A DNA stretch of 60,734 nucleotides from an uncultured Haliea sp. (GTDB taxonomy: Bacteria > Pseudomonadota > Gammaproteobacteria > Pseudomonadales > Halieaceae). Location of the stretch: contig CAJXUQ010000022.1 in assembly GCA_913061145.1 (NCBI GenBank), forward strand, positions 1 to 60,734. Direction: 5' to 3'. Each line of letters opens with the position of its first letter. Position 1 is the first letter of the stretch. Both the position numbers and the translations under genes were made by a program. The notes beneath the pieces were generated by a model. It was given only the letters and a program-made list of their open reading frames with translations, was not told the DNA's origin and did not search any database. Below are positions 33,143-45,500 of this stretch, in pieces.

Positions 33143-35593
33143 CTAGAAGATATCCCGCACCAGGTCTTCCGTGGTGCCGCGCAGGCCGCTGTCGCCTGTT
33201 CCACCGCTCGCCGCCGGCACCTGGTCCTCCCGGAAATACTCGAAAATGGCGTTCTGTTGCCCCGGGCGTGCCAACAGGCCGGTGTCGGGGTCGATGCGTA
33301 CGTGCACCACGCCCGGAGGCAGGGGCGGCTGTACGTCCGGGCTGTCGCGCAGGGCGCCGCGCATGTAGTCAATCCAGATGGGCAGTGCCGCTGTGCCGCC
33401 GAATTCCCGGCGCCCCAGGGGCGTGTAATTGTCGAAGCCGACCCAGGCCGTGGTCACCACGTCGCGGTTGTAACCGGAAAACCAGGCGTCCATGGGCCCG
33501 TTGGTGGTCCCTGTCTTGCCGGCGAGGTCGTTGCGCCCCAGGGTCAGGGCGCGGCGCCCCGTGCCCCGTTTGATCACATCCTGCAGGATGCTGGTGAGGA
33601 TGAAGTTGCTGCGCTCGTCCATGACCCGCTCGGCGCGTGGGCGCTGGGGCGTCGCAGCCGCACCGGCACCGGCAAGGATTTCCTCCATGCGCAGCTCACG
33701 CTCCGGGTCGGCTTCGACGGGCGCTTCGACGGGCGAACAGTCGCGGCACACGGTCGCGGGTGCGGCCTCGAAAATAACCTGCCCGTCGATGTCCTCGATG
33801 CGCTCAATCAGGTACGGCTTCACCGCGTAGCCGCCGTTGGCGAGCACCGCATAGGCGGTGGCGAGCTCCAGCGGCGACATCACATGGGTGCCCAGCGCCA
33901 GGGACAGGTCCGGCGCAAACTTGCTGGTGTCGAAGCCGAAGCGCGCGACGTGGCGGATGAGCTCCGGGACACCAATCTGCTGCAGCAGGCGGATGGAAAC
34001 GAGGTTGCGCGACTGGGTGAGCGCCCAGCGCAGTCGCGTGGGCCCGTAGAAGCGTCCGCCATCGTTTTCCGGTCGCCAGATATCCTCCAGTGAGGCATCT
34101 TCGAGTACCACGGGGGCGTCGTTGATGATGCTGGCAGCGGTAAAGCCTGCCTCCAGCGCCGCGCTGTAGACGAAAGGCTTGAAGCTTGAGCCTGGCTGGC
34201 GGCGGGCCTGGGTGGCGCGGTTGAACTTGCTGTTCTCGAAGCCCAGCCCGCCCACGATGCTGATGATGGCGCCGTTGTCCGGGTCCAGGGACACCAGCGC
34301 CGCCTGCGCCGCCGGCACCTGGCTGAGGTGCCAGCGCCCATCTTCCTGGCGTCGTACCCGGATGAGATCCCCGGCCGCCACGACATCGGCAATGCTGGCT
34401 GGCGCGCGGCCTACGGAGTTCTCGGTAAGGTAGGGGCTGGCCTGGCGCAGGCCGTCGTCCCACAGCAACTCCCCGGTGCTGCCATCGTTGAACAGCAGGT
34501 CGACGCGGTCTTCACGCAGGCGGGTCACAATCGCTGGGCTGAGCCCGGCGACCACCGGGGTGTCGGCGAGGGCCTCCAGCCAGCGGGTGGTGGCGTCGGC
34601 GGCCACATCGTCAGCGTCCGGCGGCAATTGGCGCTCCGGACCGCGATAGCCGTGCCGCCTGTCGTAGGTCATCAGGCCGTGCACCACGGTTTCCTGCGCC
34701 AGCTGCTGCAGCTCGCTGCTGATGGTGGTGTACACGTGGTAGCCATCGGTATAGGCCGCCATGCCGTAGCGATCAAGCATTTCCTGGCGGGCCATTTCCG
34801 CCGCGTAATGTGCGGCGAAGCTCAGCTGCGCCCCATGGTGCTGCGCGCTGGCCGGCTCGGCAAGCGCCTCCGCCCAGCTGTCCCGGTCGATGTAGCCCAG
34901 CGACAGCATGCGCCCCAGAATCCAGTCGCGGCGCTCCTTGCTGGCCTGCGGCCCGCTGATGGGGTTGTTGCGCGATGGCGCTTTCGGAATGCCGGCGAGC
35001 ATGGCGTGCTGCGCCAGTGTCAGGTCCTTGATGCCGCTGCCGTAGTACACCTGTGCGGCGGCTTCAAAACCGTAGGCACGATGGCCCAGAAACACGCGGT
35101 TGAAATACAGCTCAAAGATTTCTTCCTTGTCCAACGCGCGCTCAATCTTGATCGCCAGCAGGATCTCGTTAAATTTGCGTGTGAACGTGCGCTCCAGGCT
35201 GAGGAAATAGTTGCGCGCCACCTGCATGGTCAATGTGCTGCCGCCGGAGCCCTTTTCACCCGTCAGCGCGAGCTCCGACACGGCGCGCATCAGGCCGGCG
35301 AGGTCAACGCCGCGGTGGGCGAAGAAACGGTCGTCTTCAGCGGCCAGCAGGGCCTGCACAAACTGCGGCGGAATGTCCTCGAAACGCAGTGGATTGCGCT
35401 TCTGTTCGCCGAACTGGCCGATCAGGTCGCCGTCCCGGGTATACACCTGCATTGGGGTCTGTAGTCTGACGTCGCGGAGGGTTTCCACGTCGGGCAATCC
35501 GGGGTCAAGGTATAAATAGACGCCCGCAAGCAGCCAGCCCAGGCCCAGCAGGGCGAGCACGGAAGAACGCAATAAAAAGCGGAGGAAACCCAT
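33143..35593 (-). CDS. mrcA: Penicillin-binding protein 1A (bifunctional)
   Basis: This 816-residue class A PBP polymerises and crosslinks peptidoglycan. An N-terminal membrane helix is followed by the GT51 transglycosylase domain (about 55-230, with the catalytic Glu in AAEDDRFFAHRG and the second motif GGSTLTMQVARNYF). The transpeptidase domain has the active Ser469 in GSSFKPF, the SRN motif and KTGTTNGPMDAWF. It is divergent from pilM across an AT-rich gap, as ponA is in Pseudomonas. Confidence 0.97.
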   Translation of the reverse strand: MGFLRFLLRSSVLALLGLGWLLAGVYLYLDPGLPDVETLRDVRLQTPMQVYTRDGDLIGQFGEQKRNPLRFEDIPPQFVQALLAAEDDRFFAHRGVDLAGLMRAVSELALTGEKGSGGSTLTMQVARNYFLSLERTFTRKFNEILLAIKIERALDKEEIFELYFNRVFLGHRAYGFEAAAQVYYGSGIKDLTLAQHAMLAGIPKAPSRNNPISGPQASKERRDWILGRMLSLGYIDRDSWAEALAEPASAQHHGAQLSFAAHYAAEMARQEMLDRYGMAAYTDGYHVYTTISSELQQLAQETVVHGLMTYDRRHGYRGPERQLPPDADDVAADATTRWLEALADTPVVAGLSPAIVTRLREDRVDLLFNDGSTGELLWDDGLRQASPYLTENSVGRAPASIADVVAAGDLIRVRRQEDGRWHLSQVPAAQAALVSLDPDNGAIISIVGGLGFENSKFNRATQARRQPGSSFKPFVYSAALEAGFTAASIINDAPVVLEDASLEDIWRPENDGGRFYGPTRLRWALTQSRNLVSIRLLQQIGVPELIRHVARFGFDTSKFAPDLSLALGTHVMSPLELATAYAVLANGGYAVKPYLIERIEDIDGQVIFEAAPATVCRDCSPVEAPVEADPERELRMEEILAGAGAAATPQRPRAERVMDERSNFILTSILQDVIKRGTGRRALTLGRNDLAGKTGTTNGPMDAWFSGYNRDVVTTAWVGFDNYTPLGRREFGGTAALPIWIDYMRGALRDSPDVQPPLPPGVVHVRIDPDTGLLARPGQQNAIFEYFREDQVPAASGGTGDSGLRGTTEDLVRDIF

Positions 35594-36833
<1,240 letters not shown>

Positions 36834-36834
<1 letters not shown>

Positions 36835-37400
36835 TGGCACAAATCAACCTGCTTCCCTGGCGTGAGGAACGCCGGGCCGAACGGAAGAAAGAGTTCCTCG
36901 CCCTATTGGGTATGGTTGCGCTTATCGGCATCGGGCTGGTGATTCTCGGCGACCGCATCGTCAACGGCCAGATCGACCACCAGAAGGCGCGCAACGAGTA
37001 CCTGACGGAAAATATCCGCGTGCTGGATCGCCAGGTGGAAGAGATCCGCGAGCTGGAGCGTCGCCGCAACCAGCTGATCGACCGCATGCGCGTCATCCAG
37101 GAGCTGCAGGGCAACCGGCCGATTATCGTCCGCGTGATGGACCAGTTGGTGCGCACCCTGCCCGACGGCGTGTTCTACACCAGCCTGCAAAGCAGCAACA
37201 ACGAGATCGTTCTGATCGGGGTGGCGGAGTCCAACAACCGCGTCTCCAGCCTCATGCGGCGCCTGGATTCCTCCGACTGGCTGCAGCAGCCAAACCTGGA
37301 TTCCGTGCGTGCTGCTACCCAGTATGGTGATCAGGCGGCTACGTTCAATCTCAAGGTGAAGGTGCAGTTGCCCGAATCCGATAGCGGCGCGGGAGGTTAA
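36834..37400 (+). CDS. pilN: Type IV pilus assembly protein PilN
   Basis: This 188-residue inner-membrane protein starts with the PilM-binding sequence AQINLLPWREERR, followed by a membrane helix (about 22-44), a coiled coil (about 45-90) and a ferredoxin-like periplasmic domain. It forms a heterodimer with PilO. It shares one base with the pilM stop and lies 3 bp before pilO. Confidence 0.95.
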
Positions 37401-37403
37401 GGC

Positions 37404-38018
37404 ATGGCACTCGAAGATACCCTGCGCAGTCTCCGGGAGTTCGATGTCAACGATATCGACTTCGACAATATCGGGTCCTGGCCGACCGCGGTCAAGGCGG
37501 TGCTCTGTGTACTGCTGTTGGTGCTGGTTGTTGCGGGCGGATACTACTACCACATCAAGGATCTGCAGCTCACGCTGGGCAACGTGCAGGCCGAAGAAGA
37601 GCGCCTGCGCAGCGATTATGAGAAAAAGGCCTTTCAGGCGGCCAACCTTGAAGCCTACAAGGTACAGATGGTGGAAATGGAAGAGTCATTCGGTGCCCTG
37701 GTCAGTCAGTTGCCCAGCGACACCGAGGTCCCGGGCCTGCTGGAGGACATTACCAACAAGGGCCTGATGAATGGCCTGGAAATCAACAGTATCGCCTTGC
37801 AGCCGGAGCAGGCGCGCGAGTTTTACGTTGAGCTGCCGATTGCGATCACGGCGACGGGTTCCTACCATGACCTGGGGGCGTTCATCAGCGGTATGGCCGG
37901 CCTGCCGCGTATCGTCACGCTGCACGATTTTTCAATTACGGCGCCGTCGGGCAACAGCAACGCGCTCAACATGAGCATTACTGCCAAGACCTATCGCTAC
38001 AAGGATGGAGAGGGCTAG
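37404..38018 (+). CDS. pilO: Type IV pilus assembly protein PilO
   Basis: This 204-residue inner-membrane protein has one helix (about 30-52), then a coiled coil (55-90) and a periplasmic domain. It pairs with PilN and binds PilP, joining the inner-membrane platform to the secretin. The gene is separated by one base from pilP. Confidence 0.94.
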   Translation: MALEDTLRSLREFDVNDIDFDNIGSWPTAVKAVLCVLLLVLVVAGGYYYHIKDLQLTLGNVQAEEERLRSDYEKKAFQAANLEAYKVQMVEMEESFGALVSQLPSDTEVPGLLEDITNKGLMNGLEINSIALQPEQAREFYVELPIAITATGSYHDLGAFISGMAGLPRIVTLHDFSITAPSGNSNALNMSITAKTYRYKDGEG

Positions 38019-38019
38019 C

Positions 38020-38553
38020 ATGAGCATGGAGTGGCGACTGACCGCAGTTGCGGTGTCTGCAGCCCTGCTGCTGACAGCCTGCGGGTCGGACAATTTCAGC
38101 GATCTGGACGCTTTTATGGCGGAGAAGCGTGCGCGGCCGGGCGGCATCATTGCGCCGATCCCGACTTTTCAGGCCTACGAGGCCTTTGCCTACAGTGCCA
38201 CCGCCTTGCGCAGTCCCTTTGATCGCCCGGTACAGGTGCGTGATATCACGCAGATGCAGGCTATCAGCGCAATCAAGCCAGACGAAAAGCGGGCTCGCGA
38301 GTTCCTCGAGCAATACACCTTCGATTCGCTGACGATGGTGGGCTCGCTGGAGCGCGGTGGAACCCAGTGGTCCCTGATTCGGGACCCGGATGGAGGGGTG
38401 CACCGTGTGCGCCTGGGGAATTACCTGGGTCGCAACCACGGCCGGATCGTCGAGATGACGGATTCCTATGTGGCGGTGGTGGAGATCGTCAGTGACGGTA
38501 CCGCGGACGGTTGGGTGGAACGTCCGCGGAGAATCGATCTAAGCGGCATCTGA
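38020..38553 (+). CDS. pilP: Type IV pilus lipoprotein PilP
   Basis: This 177-residue lipoprotein has a signal peptide with lipobox LTAC near residue 20, an unstructured linker, and a C-terminal beta domain that docks on the secretin PilQ. ATG 38020 is chosen because it lies one base after pilO; the upstream start at 38005 would overlap it. It is followed by pilQ 23 bp later. Confidence 0.92.
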   Translation: MSMEWRLTAVAVSAALLLTACGSDNFSDLDAFMAEKRARPGGIIAPIPTFQAYEAFAYSATALRSPFDRPVQVRDITQMQAISAIKPDEKRAREFLEQYTFDSLTMVGSLERGGTQWSLIRDPDGGVHRVRLGNYLGRNHGRIVEMTDSYVAVVEIVSDGTADGWVERPRRIDLSGI

Positions 38554-38576
38554 CGCAGGGGCCATTGGTGACAGCC

Positions 38577-40736
38577 ATGTTGAAAAAAACAGCAAATTTG
38601 GGGATTAGTGCCGTGAAAGAGGGATCTTGCAGACGGAGTGGTACACTGCAACGTCTGGCAGCAATGCTGGTTTTCAGCCTCTTGGGCCAGGCCGTGCAGG
38701 CGGCACCGACAGTGACGGATATCGAATTTGCCTCGCGCCCGGGCAGCAAGATCGAGGTGCGACTGGATTTCGATGAAACGCCACCTCCGATGGAGGCCTA
38801 CACCATCGAGAAGCCGGCGCGGATTGCCATTGATTTCCCGGGCACACGCAGCGCGCTGCCGCAAAAAAGCTACACCCTGCCCTATGGCAACGCTACCGGT
38901 GTGGTCGTGCTCGAGTCGGGTGACCGCACGCGCCTGGTGCTGAACCTGGTGAAACTGGTGCCCTACGAAACCCGGGTTGAAGGCAACAGCCTGTTCCTGG
39001 TGGTGGGCCAGGGCAGCAGCGGCGACTACGTCAAGCCGGCCAGCGACCCCAATGCGCTCACGGCGCGTGTCGAACAGGTTGCCCGCGAGCGCTCATCCAT
39101 CAACGACCTGCAATTCCAGCGCGCAGGCAGCGGTGAGGCACGCCTGACCCTGGAGCTGAGCAATCCCTCGGTCGATGTGAACGTTTTCAGCGAGCGCGGT
39201 GATATCCGCGTGCAGTTCCTCGATACCAGTGTGCCCGAGCACCTGATGCGGCGTTTCGACGTTACCGATTTCGCCACGCCGGTGACCAGCGTGGACGTCA
39301 ACAGTGCCGAGCGCGGTGCAACCCTGACCCTGAAGACCGTGGGTGAATTCGATTACCTGGCGTACCAGACGGACAACCAGTATGTGATTGCGGTCAAGCC
39401 GCTGTCCAAGAAAGAACTGGAAGAGCGCCGCGACGAGTTCACCTATGTCGGTGAGCGCATCTCGCTGAACTTCCAGGACATCGAAGTGCGCGCCGTGCTG
39501 CAGCTGATTGCCGACTTTACCGAGCTCAACCTGGTGGCGAGCGATACCGTGTCCGGGCGCATCACCCTGCGCCTGCAAAACGTGCCGTGGGACCAGGCAC
39601 TGGAACTGGTGCTGCGCACCAAGGGCCTGGACAAGCGCCAGGTCGGTAACGTGCTGATGGTGGCGCCCGCGGCGGAAATCGCCGAGCGTGAGCGCCAGCA
39701 GATCGAAGCGAACAAACAGATTGCCGAACTGGCACCCCTGCAGAGCGAGTTTATCCGCATCCGTTATGCCAGTGCCGCGAGCGTGGTAAGCCTGTTCGAA
39801 GCGGGCTCGGAGGATGGTGGTACGCTGATTTCACCGCGCGGCTCGGTGATCGTGGAGCCCCGCACCAACTCCCTGATCGTGACCGAAACTGCGTCCAAGC
39901 TGGCCGAAATCCGCGACCTGATCGACCTCGTGGATATTCCGATCCGCCAGGTGATGATCGAGGCGCGTATCGTGATCGCCCAGTCTGACCTGGAGCAGGA
40001 GCTGGGTATTGAATGGGGCGGCGGTTTTGTCGACTCTGATGTGAACGGCAATGCCCTGTCCGTCTCCGGCGATACGGCAAACGTGGCGGCGATCAACCAG
40101 TCGGTGATCGATGGCACCGCCAGCGGCGTGAACTTCCCGGGCGCGCTGATGGTCGACCTCGGTGTCGCGTCCAAGGCCGGTGGCTTTGCCGTCGGATTCA
40201 CCAGTGAAGACCTGTTCCTGACCGCCGAGCTGTCGGCGCTGGAAGCGGCGGGCAATGGCGAGGTGGTGTCGCAGCCCAAGGTGATTACCGGCGACAAGCA
40301 GAAGGCGATCATCAAGTCGGGTTCTGAGATTCCCTATCAGGAAGGCTCGCTGAGCGGCCAGAACACCACGTCCTTCAAGGAAGCCGTGCTGCAACTGGAC
40401 GTCACGCCCAATATCACGCCGGACGACCGCATCCTGCTGGACCTGGTGATTACCCAGGACTCGCTGGGCGACCTGGTGCCGAGTGGCCAGGGTGGCTTCA
40501 TCCCGTCCATCGATACCACCGAGTTGACTACGCAGGTGCTGGTGGGTAACGGTGAAACGGTCGTGCTTGGCGGTGTGTTCCGCACCGAGGACATCGAGTC
40601 CGTGACCAAGGTGCCGTTCTTTGGCGACATTCCGTATATCGGCCGCCTGTTCCGCAATGAGTCCAATTCCAAGACCAAAACGGAAACGCTGATCTTTATC
40701 ACGCCGCGTATTCTTGCCGACAGTCTGCTGGACTAG
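38577..40736 (+). CDS. pilQ: Type IV pilus secretin PilQ
   Basis: This 719-residue outer-membrane secretin has a signal peptide at about 1-45 ending AVQA, two AMIN domains, an N-domain (ISLNFQDIEVRAVLQLIAD) and a secretin core at about 480-715 (VPFFGDIPYIGRLFRN). It forms the pilus exit gate. The start ATG at 38577 is chosen because it starts the signal peptide; a GTG at 38568 and a longer upstream start overlap pilP. Followed by aroK after 18 bp. Confidence 0.95.
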   Translation: MLKKTANLGISAVKEGSCRRSGTLQRLAAMLVFSLLGQAVQAAPTVTDIEFASRPGSKIEVRLDFDETPPPMEAYTIEKPARIAIDFPGTRSALPQKSYTLPYGNATGVVVLESGDRTRLVLNLVKLVPYETRVEGNSLFLVVGQGSSGDYVKPASDPNALTARVEQVARERSSINDLQFQRAGSGEARLTLELSNPSVDVNVFSERGDIRVQFLDTSVPEHLMRRFDVTDFATPVTSVDVNSAERGATLTLKTVGEFDYLAYQTDNQYVIAVKPLSKKELEERRDEFTYVGERISLNFQDIEVRAVLQLIADFTELNLVASDTVSGRITLRLQNVPWDQALELVLRTKGLDKRQVGNVLMVAPAAEIAERERQQIEANKQIAELAPLQSEFIRIRYASAASVVSLFEAGSEDGGTLISPRGSVIVEPRTNSLIVTETASKLAEIRDLIDLVDIPIRQVMIEARIVIAQSDLEQELGIEWGGGFVDSDVNGNALSVSGDTANVAAINQSVIDGTASGVNFPGALMVDLGVASKAGGFAVGFTSEDLFLTAELSALEAAGNGEVVSQPKVITGDKQKAIIKSGSEIPYQEGSLSGQNTTSFKEAVLQLDVTPNITPDDRILLDLVITQDSLGDLVPSGQGGFIPSIDTTELTTQVLVGNGETVVLGGVFRTEDIESVTKVPFFGDIPYIGRLFRNESNSKTKTETLIFITPRILADSLLD

Positions 40737-40754
40737 GGCGTGTCCTGACGTCAC

Positions 40755-41276
40755 ATGCCGGATCTGCATCGCGTCTTTCTGGTCGGCCCCATGGGGGCCG
40801 GCAAGAGCACCATTGGCAAGTACCTTGCGCGCCAGCTCGGCCTGGCCTTCGCGGATACCGATACCGAGATTGAGCATCGCACGGGCGCTGATATCCCCTG
40901 GATATTCGATGTTGAGGGCGAGTCGGGTTTCCGCGACCGGGAACAGCAGGTGGTGGAGGAAATGACGCAGATGGACGACATCGTCCTCGCCACTGGTGGC
41001 GGCGTGATCATGCGCGCCGAGAACCGCGCGGCCCTGGGAAGCCGCGGCTTCGTCATCTACCTGCACGCAACGGTGGACGAGCAGGTGCGTCGCACCCGCA
41101 ACGACCGCAAGCGACCGCTGCTGCAGTCAGGGAACCCGGCGACGGTCCTGCGCGATCTGTTCAAGGTGCGTGACCCGCTGTACCGGGAAATTGCCGATTA
41201 TATCATCGACACGGACGGCTGCAGCCCGCGCACGGTCGCCCAGCGCCTGATGGAGGCGCTCACCGCCGAGCGCTGA
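40755..41276 (+). CDS. aroK: Shikimate kinase
   Basis: This 173-residue enzyme phosphorylates shikimate with ATP in aromatic amino-acid synthesis. Walker A is GPMGAGKSTIGKYLA (about 11-25). Substrate residues are in DTDTEIEHRTGADIPWIF and the central GGGVIMRAENR. It lies 18 bp after pilQ and 66 bp before aroB, the order found in Pseudomonas. Confidence 0.97.
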   Translation: MPDLHRVFLVGPMGAGKSTIGKYLARQLGLAFADTDTEIEHRTGADIPWIFDVEGESGFRDREQQVVEEMTQMDDIVLATGGGVIMRAENRAALGSRGFVIYLHATVDEQVRRTRNDRKRPLLQSGNPATVLRDLFKVRDPLYREIADYIIDTDGCSPRTVAQRLMEALTAER

Positions 41277-41342
41277 AGACAGAGGGGGATCGCGGGGCTA
41301 GAATAGCAGTCTTTTACCGTGGGGTGCCCTGTGTCCGTCATT

Positions 41343-42443
41343 ATGCATACCGTTCATGTCGATCTGGCAGAGCGCAGTTATCCGGTCTACATCGGCCGCG
41401 ACCTGTTCTCCGACCCGCAGCTGCTGCGCCAGCACGTTCGCGGCCGCGAGGTGGCCATTGTCAGTAACGTGACGGTAGCGCCCCTCTACGTGCCCCGGCT
41501 GCGCGCCGCCCTGGGCGACGGAGGCCGGGTCACCGAGATCATCCTGCCCGACGGCGAACAACACAAGACACTGGCCAGCTTCGAACACATCCTTGAGCGC
41601 CTGCTGGCCGATCGCCACAGTCGCAGCACAACCCTGATTGCGGTCGGTGGCGGGGTGGTTGGCGATATCACCGGCTTCGCCGCCGCCTGCTACCAGCGCG
41701 GGGTCGAGTTCATTCAGGTACCAACAACCTTGCTCGCCCAGGTGGACTCCTCCGTGGGCGGCAAGACCGCAGTCAACCACGCCCTTGGCAAGAACATGAT
41801 TGGCGCGTTCCATCAGCCGCGGGCCGTGTTCATTGACACCAACAGCCTGCACACGCTGCCGGCGCGTGAGCTGTCTGCCGGCCTCGCCGAGGTTATCAAG
41901 TACGGCCTGATCTGTGACGCCGACTTTTATGCCTGGCTGCTTGAGGCCATGCCGCGCCTGCTGGGCCGCGACGACAGCGCCCTTGCCGAGGCCATCGAGC
42001 GCAGTTGTGCACTGAAGGCCCAGGTGGTGGCGGCGGATGAGCGGGAGGGTGGCGTGCGTGCGATCCTCAACCTGGGGCATACCTTCGGCCACGCCATTGA
42101 GACCGCCCAGGGTTACGGCAGCTGGTTGCACGGTGAGGCGGTTGCGGTCGGTATGCTGCTTGCGCTGCGCCTGTCGGTCGCCCGGGGCTGGATAGCTGAG
42201 GACGAAGTGTCGCGGCTTGCAGCATTGCTGCGTGAGGCGCGCCTGCCGCTGGATATTCCCGCCGGTATGACGCCAGCGATGTTCATTGACCTCATGGGGC
42301 GCGACAAGAAGGTGGTGGATGGCCGTATGCGGCTGGTGTTGTTGCGCGAGATAGGCGACGCCTGCATTGTCGACGACGTGACCGGAGAAGAACTCGAGGG
42401 CTTGCTGGGCGCGGCCCAGGCACGTGCGGCCAGCCCCTGTTGA
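41343..42443 (+). CDS. aroB: 3-dehydroquinate synthase
   Basis: This 366-residue NAD+- and zinc-dependent enzyme makes 3-dehydroquinate from DAHP. Motifs include LPDGEQHKTL, AVGGGVVGDITGFAAA, PTTLLAQVDSSVGGKTAVN and NLGHTFGHAIE (zinc ligands). Starts considered were ATG 41343, GTG 41331 and GTG 41319; the ATG fits homologues. The Pseudomonas-type damX-like gene that would normally follow is missing, and gltB comes next. Confidence 0.95.
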   Translation: MHTVHVDLAERSYPVYIGRDLFSDPQLLRQHVRGREVAIVSNVTVAPLYVPRLRAALGDGGRVTEIILPDGEQHKTLASFEHILERLLADRHSRSTTLIAVGGGVVGDITGFAAACYQRGVEFIQVPTTLLAQVDSSVGGKTAVNHALGKNMIGAFHQPRAVFIDTNSLHTLPARELSAGLAEVIKYGLICDADFYAWLLEAMPRLLGRDDSALAEAIERSCALKAQVVAADEREGGVRAILNLGHTFGHAIETAQGYGSWLHGEAVAVGMLLALRLSVARGWIAEDEVSRLAALLREARLPLDIPAGMTPAMFIDLMGRDKKVVDGRMRLVLLREIGDACIVDDVTGEELEGLLGAAQARAASPC

Positions 42444-42449
42444 GGTGGT

Positions 42450-42478
42450 TTGTTCCACACTGCGCAACTGTGTAAAAT
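42450..42478 (+). promoter_or_regulatory. Sigma-70 promoter of gltBD
   Basis: TTGTTC (42450-42455), a 17-base spacer and TAAAAT (42473-42478) at the end of the aroB gene region. The gltB ATG lies 86 bp downstream of the -10. Confidence 0.75.
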
Positions 42479-42563
42479 GACCTCCCCCTTTCGCCCGAGT
42501 GCTGCCGAGGTACGGGGCGTGTCGGTGTAACCGTTTGTTTTTATTACCTATTCTGGACACAGT

Positions 42564-45500
42564 ATGAGTGCAGGCTTGTTTAGCCCTGAAGAATTCCGCG
42601 ACAACTGTGGCTTCGGCCTGATCGTCCACAGTGCGGGCGATGCCAGCCACCGGTTGCTGCAGACCGCCATTGAGTCGCTGACATGCATGACGCACCGGGG
42701 CGGTATCGCGGCGGATGGCAAGACCGGTGACGGCTGCGGCCTGCTCTTGCAGATGCCCGTTCCCTTCATGCGCACGTTGGCGCGTGAGGCTTTCGGCGCC
42801 GAACTGGAGGAACCTTTCGGCGTCGGGCAGATTTTCCTGAACCAGGATGAGGGTCGCGCAGCGGCCGCGCGTGCGGGGATGGAGAAGGCGCTCACCGACC
42901 AGGGGCTGATCGTTGTGGGCTGGCGGGAAGTCCCGACCGACAGCAGTGTCTGCGGCGAAATTGCTCTCGCGACACTGCCGCGTATCGAGCAGGTGTTCTT
43001 CAGTGCTCCGGGCCTCAGTGCCGATGAGCTTTCCACCAAGTTGTTCGTGGCGCGCCGCAAGGCGGAGATCGCCAACGAAAGCGACCCGGATTTCTACATC
43101 TGCAGCCTGTCGGGCCGCGTGATTGCCTACAAGGGCCTGGTAATGCCGGTAGACCTGCCGCGCTTCTACCACGACCTGGACGACGAGCGCCTGGAGACCG
43201 CAATCTGCGTGTTCCACCAGCGCTTCTCCACCAACACCATGCCGCGCTGGCCGCTGGCGCAGCCGTTCCGGCTGCTGGCGCACAATGGCGAGATCAACAC
43301 CATTGATGGCAACCGCAACTGGGCCGAGGCGCGCACGGCGCTGTTCCAGTCAGACCGTCTGCCCAACATCAGCGACATCGCGCCGCTGGTGAATCGCACC
43401 GGTTCGGATTCTTCCAGCCTCGACAACATGCTGGATGTACTGCTGACCGGGGGTGTGGACATGCCCCGCGCGCTGCGCATGCTGATTCCCCCGGCGTGGC
43501 AGAACATGGAGGACATGGACCCCGACCTGCGGGCCTTCTATGAATATCACTCCATGCACATGGAGCCCTGGGACGGCCCCGCCGGCATCGTGCTGACGGA
43601 TGGGCGCTATGCGGTGTGTCTGCTGGACCGGAATGGCCTGCGTCCCGCGCGCTGGGTGAAAACCAAGGACGGCTTCATCACGCTGGCATCGGAAGTGGGT
43701 ACCCACGGCTACCGCAGTGAAGACGTGATCGCCAAGGGCCGTGTCGGCCCCGGGCAGATCCTCATGGTCGACACCCAGACCGGCGAGATGCTGCACACGG
43801 CGGATATCGACAACCGCCTGAAGAGCCGCCACCCCTACAAGCGCTGGTTGAAGGAGAACTCCTACCACGTTGAGGGCACCTTCGGTGGTGAGCAGGCGCC
43901 GGGCATCGAGCCCGATATGCTCAAGCCCTACCAGAAGATGTTCCAGGTGACCTTCGAGGAGCGCGACCAGGTACTGCGTCCGCTGGCGGAGTCGGGTAAC
44001 GAGGCGGTGGGTTCAATGGGTGACGATACGCCCATGGCAGTCCTGTCGCGGCAGGAGCGCCCCCTTTATGACTTCTTCCGGCAGAAATTCGCTCAGGTGA
44101 CGAACCCCGCGATCGACCCCCTGCGGGAGGCGATCGTGATGTCCCTGGAGACCGACCTAGGCGCCGAGAAAAACGTATTCCACGAGGGGCCGGAGCACGC
44201 TGACCGGATCATCCTCAGTTCGCCGGTGCTGTCCCAGGGCAAGTTCAATACGCTGCTGTCGCTGAATCGCCCGGGCTTTGATGTCTGCGATATCGACGGC
44301 ACCTACGACCCGGCCGAGATGAACCTGCAGCAGGCGGTGGCGAAGCTGGTGGATACTGCGGAGCAGGCGGTGCGCAATGGCGCGACCATCCTGATCATTT
44401 CCGACCGCTCCATCGCCCCGACGCGCCTGCCGATTCACAGCCTGATCGCCACGGGCGCGGTGCACCATCACCTCATCCGCCAGGGCCTGCGCTGCGATGC
44501 CAATCTGGTCATCGAGACGGCGAGTGCCCGCGATTCCCACCAGGTGGCCTGCCTGCTGGGGTTCGGGGCAACGGCGATCTACCCCTATCTCGCCTACAGT
44601 GTGCTGGAGGACCTGATACGCGATGGCGAATTGCTCGGTGAACCGAGCACCTGCTACAAAAACTATCGCAAGGGCATCAACAAGGGCCTGCTCAAGATCA
44701 TGTCCAAGATGGGCATCTCCGCGGTGAGCTCCTACCGCGGCGCGCAGCTGTTCGAGGCAGTGGGTCTGGCGCGCGAGGTGGTGGATACCGCATTCTGCGG
44801 CGTGGCTTCGCGGATCGAGGGTGCCGGTTTTGCCGAACTGGAACAGGACCAGCGGCACCTGGCCAAGCTGGCCTGGAACCCGCGCAAGCCGCTGCAGCAG
44901 GGCGGCCTGTTGAAATACGTGCACGGGCAGGAATACCACGCCTTCAACCCCGACGTGGTGACCACGCTGCAGCTGGCTGTCGCCACCGGGGACTATGCGA
45001 CCTATCAACGCTACGCCGAGCTGGTCAACACCCGCCCGGTGGCAACGATTCGCGACCTGCTGCAACCCGTGCTGGCGGAGAAGCCGCTGGACCTCGATGA
45101 GGTTGAACCGATCAGCGCCATTCTGCCGCGTTTCGATTCCGCGGGGATGTCGCTGGGCGCACTCAGCCCCGAAGCGCACGAGGCGCTGGCAGCCGCCATG
45201 AACCGGCTGGGTGCGCGCTCCAACTCCGGTGAGGGTGGCGAGGATCCCGCACGCTACGGTACCGAGCGCAGTTCCAAGATCAAGCAGATCGCCTCCGGCC
45301 GCTTCGGTGTCACGCCGCATTATCTGGTCAATGCCGAAGTGCTGCAGATCAAGGTGGCGCAGGGTGCCAAGCCCGGTGAAGGTGGCCAGCTGCCGGGCGG
45401 CAAGGTGAATGAACTGATTGCGCGCCTGCGCTACTCGGTGCCTGGCGTAACGCTCATTTCACCGCCGCCGCACCATGACATCTATTCCATTGAGGACCTG

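Noticed and set aside
41298-43283. 661-residue minus-strand frame opposite aroB and gltB
   Set aside because: Antisense shadow with odd His/Gln-rich composition and no recognisable domain.
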